Source: Hypomesus transpacificus
Lineage: Eukaryota > Chordata > Actinopteri > Osmeriformes > Osmeridae
Reading direction: 5' to 3'
DNA length: 64,000 nucleotides
Assembly: GCF_021917145.1 (NCBI RefSeq)
Contig: NC_061061.1
Location: 3,667,390-3,731,389 of the forward strand
Shown: positions 60,669 through 64,000 of the stretch, piece by piece
Numbering within the stretch: the stretch's first letter is position 1
Layout: the number at the start of each line of letters is the position of its first letter
Program-made: the position numbers and the translations under genes
Notes under the pieces: generated by a model
The model's database searches: none
Told to the model about the DNA's origin: nothing
The model's input: only the letters and a program-made list of their open reading frames with translations

Positions 60669-63281
60669 TCAAAACGGCTCCTCGTAGGTGTGCTGCAGCG
60701 AGGGGTCAGAGAGCTGGGGCTCAGCGTACAGCTCACTGTCCTGACAGGGCCCGCCGGCGTGGAGGGACGGGGTGCAGTAACCGTTGGGCAGCTGTCTGTG
60801 AGAGGGACAGTCATACACAGCTTGGCTTGCTCGAGACAAACCACTAGAGGGAGCCCTCACATGAAACCCGTGAGGGGTGTTGTGTACGACCCCCTGTGAG
60901 GTTGCCAGGTTTGGCTCTGGGGGCTGATCACCGAACGGAGTGGCGTACTCTGGCTCTGGGGGCAGGGGTTCGGTGTACTCGGGCAGCTTGCCAGGGGTAT
61001 CGTAGTGGTTGAAGGTGAAGGGCGTGGTGTAGCCCTCCTCGATGCTGGGCCGAAACGTGGAGCCGAGCATCTGTCCCCCAGCCGTCAAATCAGGCTCGGC
61101 ATAGTCTGAGGAGTGCACACACACACACACAACAACAAGGATACATTAGGGTATTTTTCTATATATAGAAACAGATGGGGGGGGGGATTTTTTGGCAGGA
61201 GATGTTGGGGAGAAAGATAGGGGATGACATGCAGCAAAGGACCCTGGTCGGATTGAAACCTTTGCCGCTGCGGTAAGAACTTAGCCTTCATGGTACCCCC
61301 ACTTATAACATGTGCTGCCACAAGGCACCCTATAAGTGTCTTTTTTTTAAAGTGAAAATACCACCACGCTTGAATCACACAATTCAAACTACTCCACAGT
61401 CCATGATTCTAATGATGTGAAAATCATATAGCACAAAAAAATAGGGAGGAGACCCACAGTACATTCTGTGAGAAACCCCTTCACCAATGTGTGGGGTGGG
61501 GGAAAAAAAAGCCATTCAAATTCAAGTGTTCCTTTGAATCTTTTTGGGGATGAATCTTGGAACAGTCCTCCCTTCCACCCAGCAGGGCCCCCTATCAGGG
61601 CACTGCTGAACTGACTGGACACCAACAAAGCCCTCTCTGGTGACTGGTTTGGAGGGGGAGCAGAGCGAGGCCTCAGCCTCCAGCCCGCACCCAATACAGC
61701 TGGGCCTCAATGCCTACCCCTTAACCCGCGGAGAGCCTTCGGAGCGGGAGCTATTTTAATTAGGCCGGCTTTAGAGAGAGCTGGGATTGTCTTAGCCACT
61801 GACCCTCTGTCCTGGTTATCACTGAACTTCTCAGTGGAGGGCCTCCTCATCTGGGGGGGGGGGGGGGGTGGGGAGGGGGTTCGGCAATGAGGAGGAGGGG
61901 GGGGCTGAGTGCCCTTTATCAGGCTCCAATTAAAGGGTCTCTTTCAGAGCGGTTCTGCGGACCAAAGAAAGGAATGTTTATACTGCAACTGGGCGACGGG
62001 CTAAGCCCGGGGGAAGAATGGACGACCCGGAGAGAGAGCTGTTTGCCTGTCAACCGTGGTCGGGGCTCCTCAAACTGTCCGGCCAAGCCGGAGGATGTGA
62101 GGGAGAGAGGGATGGAGGAACACGGGCGAGTTTTGGAGCGTGGAGAAGTAGCCGCGGTCTCTCCACGGCCCGGGGACTGCTAATAATCCTGTCTGGCAAA
62201 CAGCTAAAAGGAAACTCATGAAGACACGTCGATGAAAAGCTGGGGTTGCGTGGGGTCTGTCTGTGAGAAGGTCTGGGCAGCTCGTTGGAGAAGGTGGTGT
62301 TTGTGTGTGGTCCTACCGTTGAGAGGGGGGTTCGGGAGAGCGTCATGGACGTTTCGCTCCAGAGGGTAAGAGATAAGCTCTGACTCCGGGCTGGGCAGAC
62401 TCTTTCCCTGGAAACTCGGGCAGCCTACAGTACACACACACACACACACAGTTAAGTGACTGACAAAACAGCAAAAGGAGAGGAAACAGCAAAGGAAAGC
62501 TTTAAAAATACCCCCCAAATGACCTTTGGCTAGAGAGTACTTCTTCATATGTGCTGCTTTTCTTCTGAAAATAGAAAATAAACAAACATATATATACAGA
62601 TCTATTCTGTCCAAGTGACATTAGAATAACTACTGTCTATAACTATAGCATATCATCAGCTCCAGGTCAGACTGTATTTACAGTACGTGTGTGGACCAGA
62701 GCAGGTTGATGAAGAGGGCAGTATTGCAGAGAGGCACTATAGCTGGACTGTACCTTCTCTTCCACCAGACTCCTGCCAACAGACAGCTCACACACAGGAT
62801 CAACCCCAGGACCACGCCCACAGCCACGATCACTGGCTGACTGGAACCTGCAGGGGCACGAGGGCCAATCAGAATGCTAGGCATGGTGTTGGTGCCAAAA
62901 CACCAAACAACAGTTATAAATATGTAATTCTATCTGGTGTATTAACAAAAAACTAAGCTACAACAATAGCTTTATGCTACAGCATTGCTAGATAAGTATT
63001 AAAAGGGCTTCTTCTGACATTCTAAAAGTGGGACATAACACAATGCAGCACAGTAAAAGGTATTTTACCATGCAGTGAATATCGAACCTTTCTTTAGAGA
63101 TACTGTTCAGTCATCCTGAGACCAAGTGCTCTTTAGCACATGAGCTCTGTATAACGAAAGTATAAGCTGTCCATCAGAGTACAGACACACATACTTTTAC
63201 CCTTCACGATGACCGGCCCGTCAGTCGGAGCTGGTTGGGGGGGCGACGTGGTCCCTACAGCCCCTTTCAAGGTCGGGGAGG
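60669..63281 (-). CDS. DCBLD-family (discoidin, CUB and LCCL domain) receptor, 3' exons only
   Basis: Exons seen are 63281-63201, 62847-62754, 62564-62524, 62424-62317 and 61105-60669, all GT-AG and phase-compatible. Together they give about 253 residues. In order they encode a Pro/Thr stalk (GAVGTTSPPQPAPTDGPVIV), a transmembrane segment (VIVAVGVVLGLILCVSCLLA) followed by basic residues, and a cytoplasmic tail. The tail holds at least nine Y-x-x-P motifs (YAEP, YTTP, YDTP, YTEP, YATP, YDCP, YCTP, YAEP, YEEP). The order STFRP, EEGY, then PPEPEYATP matches DCBLD1/DCBLD2 tails, whose phospho-YxxP motifs bind the CRK/CRKL SH2 domain. It looks nearer DCBLD1 to me, but that is not certain. The CUB, LCCL and discoidin exons lie beyond 64,000. 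A minus-strand AATAAA lies near 60,260. Confidence 0.8.
61113..61134 (+). repeat. CA microsatellite
   Basis: A short CA run lies in the last intron of the DCBLD gene, close to the splice acceptor of its final exon. A second one lies at about 62,430-62,451, also next to an acceptor. Confidence 0.8.
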
Positions 63282-63718
63282 CTGGAGAGGGAGCAGAGGA
63301 CACCTCTCAATATCATCCCTATGGCCCTCCGACACACAAACACAGGGAGCTAAAGGCTCAACAACATTTCACGCTAAGGTTTGTGCTTCTTGCTAGTCCT
63401 TCAGACGCCAAGCTCTTGCCAGGCTAACGGACTAGCCATGCTACACCAGGTCATAGGCTGAGGCTCACTGGGCCTGAGGCTCACCCCCAGCGGAGCGATG
63501 CTTGGGAGACTGGCGGGAGACAGGGCAGCCCAGGACCTGGACGTGGGTCGAGGCACGCCTGTGCCAGCCGCTGGGTTGCAGCCGGAGATACCGGGCCACC
63601 ACTGGAGGAAACAGGCTGTTGAGCACGCTTAGATGACCGTCCGTGTGGGCCTCGAACACCTGTCGAGCAACGAGGCCACGCTAATCGTAACAGCATACAG
63701 ACGGGGGAATCTCTAGGG
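63282..63718. other. Intron sequence of the DCBLD gene
   Basis: No exon, repeat family or RNA gene is recognised on either strand here. Confidence 0.4.
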
Positions 63719-63922
63719 CAGTGGTTCCCAACCCTGGTCCTCAGGGTACCCCTGTCCGGCATGTTTTAGATGTTTCCCTGCTCCAACACACCTGTTTCAA
63801 ATGAATGGGTCGTTATCCAGCTCTGCGGAAGCCTGTTAACGACCTATCATTTGAATCAGGTGTGTTGGAGCAGGGAAACAGGCAGGACAGGGTGCCCTGA
63901 GGACCAGGGTTGGGAACCACTG
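63719..63922. mobile_element. hAT-type miniature transposon (204 bp)
   Basis: Ends are CAGTGGTTCCCAACCCTGGT and its reverse complement, giving near-perfect terminal inverted repeats with further inverted similarity inside. It is flanked by 8-bp target-site duplications, CTCTAGGG (63,711-63,718) and CTCTAGGT (63,923-63,930), which differ at one base. The CAG...CTG ends and 8-bp duplication are diagnostic of hAT. Confidence 0.9.
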
Positions 63923-64000
63923 CTCTAGGTTGACTGAAATTCACATCCCTGTTCTACTGCCACCTACAGGCTTGGTCTAGTAAATAGGCTGCGACGTGCA

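Noticed and set aside
62050-62346. Open frames in the DCBLD introns
   Set aside because: They do not join neighbouring exons in phase and lack family similarity. The exons chosen give one continuous frame.

Overview
This window is nuclear DNA from a ray-finned fish, almost certainly a teleost. The evidence is intron-split genes with consensus GT-AG sites and short introns, fish-type anionic trypsinogens, a tRNA-derived SINE that shares its tail with a LINE, and hAT and TTAA-type miniature transposons typical of teleost genomes. I cannot name the species.

Layout. (1) Positions 1-9500: two head-to-tail trypsinogen genes with 5 exons and 245 aa each. They are flanked by two diverged inverted-repeat arms (about 38-1230 and 8285-8800). 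Copy 1 has a full catalytic triad and a perfect TATA box. Copy 2 has lost the catalytic histidine, gained an extra cysteine, and carries a point change in its TATA box. (2) Positions 9.5-59.3 kb: a cluster of zinc-finger and other DNA-binding genes in both orientations: a 1086-aa AT-hook/C2H2 protein (-), a Myb/SANT-like protein with a glutamine-rich region (+), three C2H2 proteins of 1295, 1550 and 419 aa (+), and a four-finger protein (-). These are followed by three related minus-strand genes (474 aa, a very long gene, and 354 aa) that share a first-finger exon, then an 860-aa protein with CtBP-type motifs (+) and a 636-aa protein (+). (3) Positions 60.6-63.3 kb: the 3' exons of a DCBLD-family membrane receptor (-). 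Its ectodomain exons lie beyond the window edge.

The most unusual locus is the gene at 42,067-48,724 (-). A large zinc-finger/low-complexity exon is followed by short acidic exons and two exons encoding a full-length but catalytically altered PiggyBac transposase-like domain, all joined by phase-compatible splice sites. This looks like a host-transposase fusion gene. Its first exon is not visible. Splicing from the exon of the upstream gene (donor after 50,448) into its acceptor (48,724) would be in frame.

Four of the C2H2 proteins end in a near-identical last finger and tail (H-Y-x-x-H-A-x-G), which suggests one expanded family. Their likely job is DNA binding and transcriptional control. 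The trypsins would be secreted by the pancreas. The DCBLD tail is built for tyrosine-phosphorylation signalling. All exon structures are read by eye from splice consensus and frame, without transcript evidence. No viral or LTR elements were recognised.
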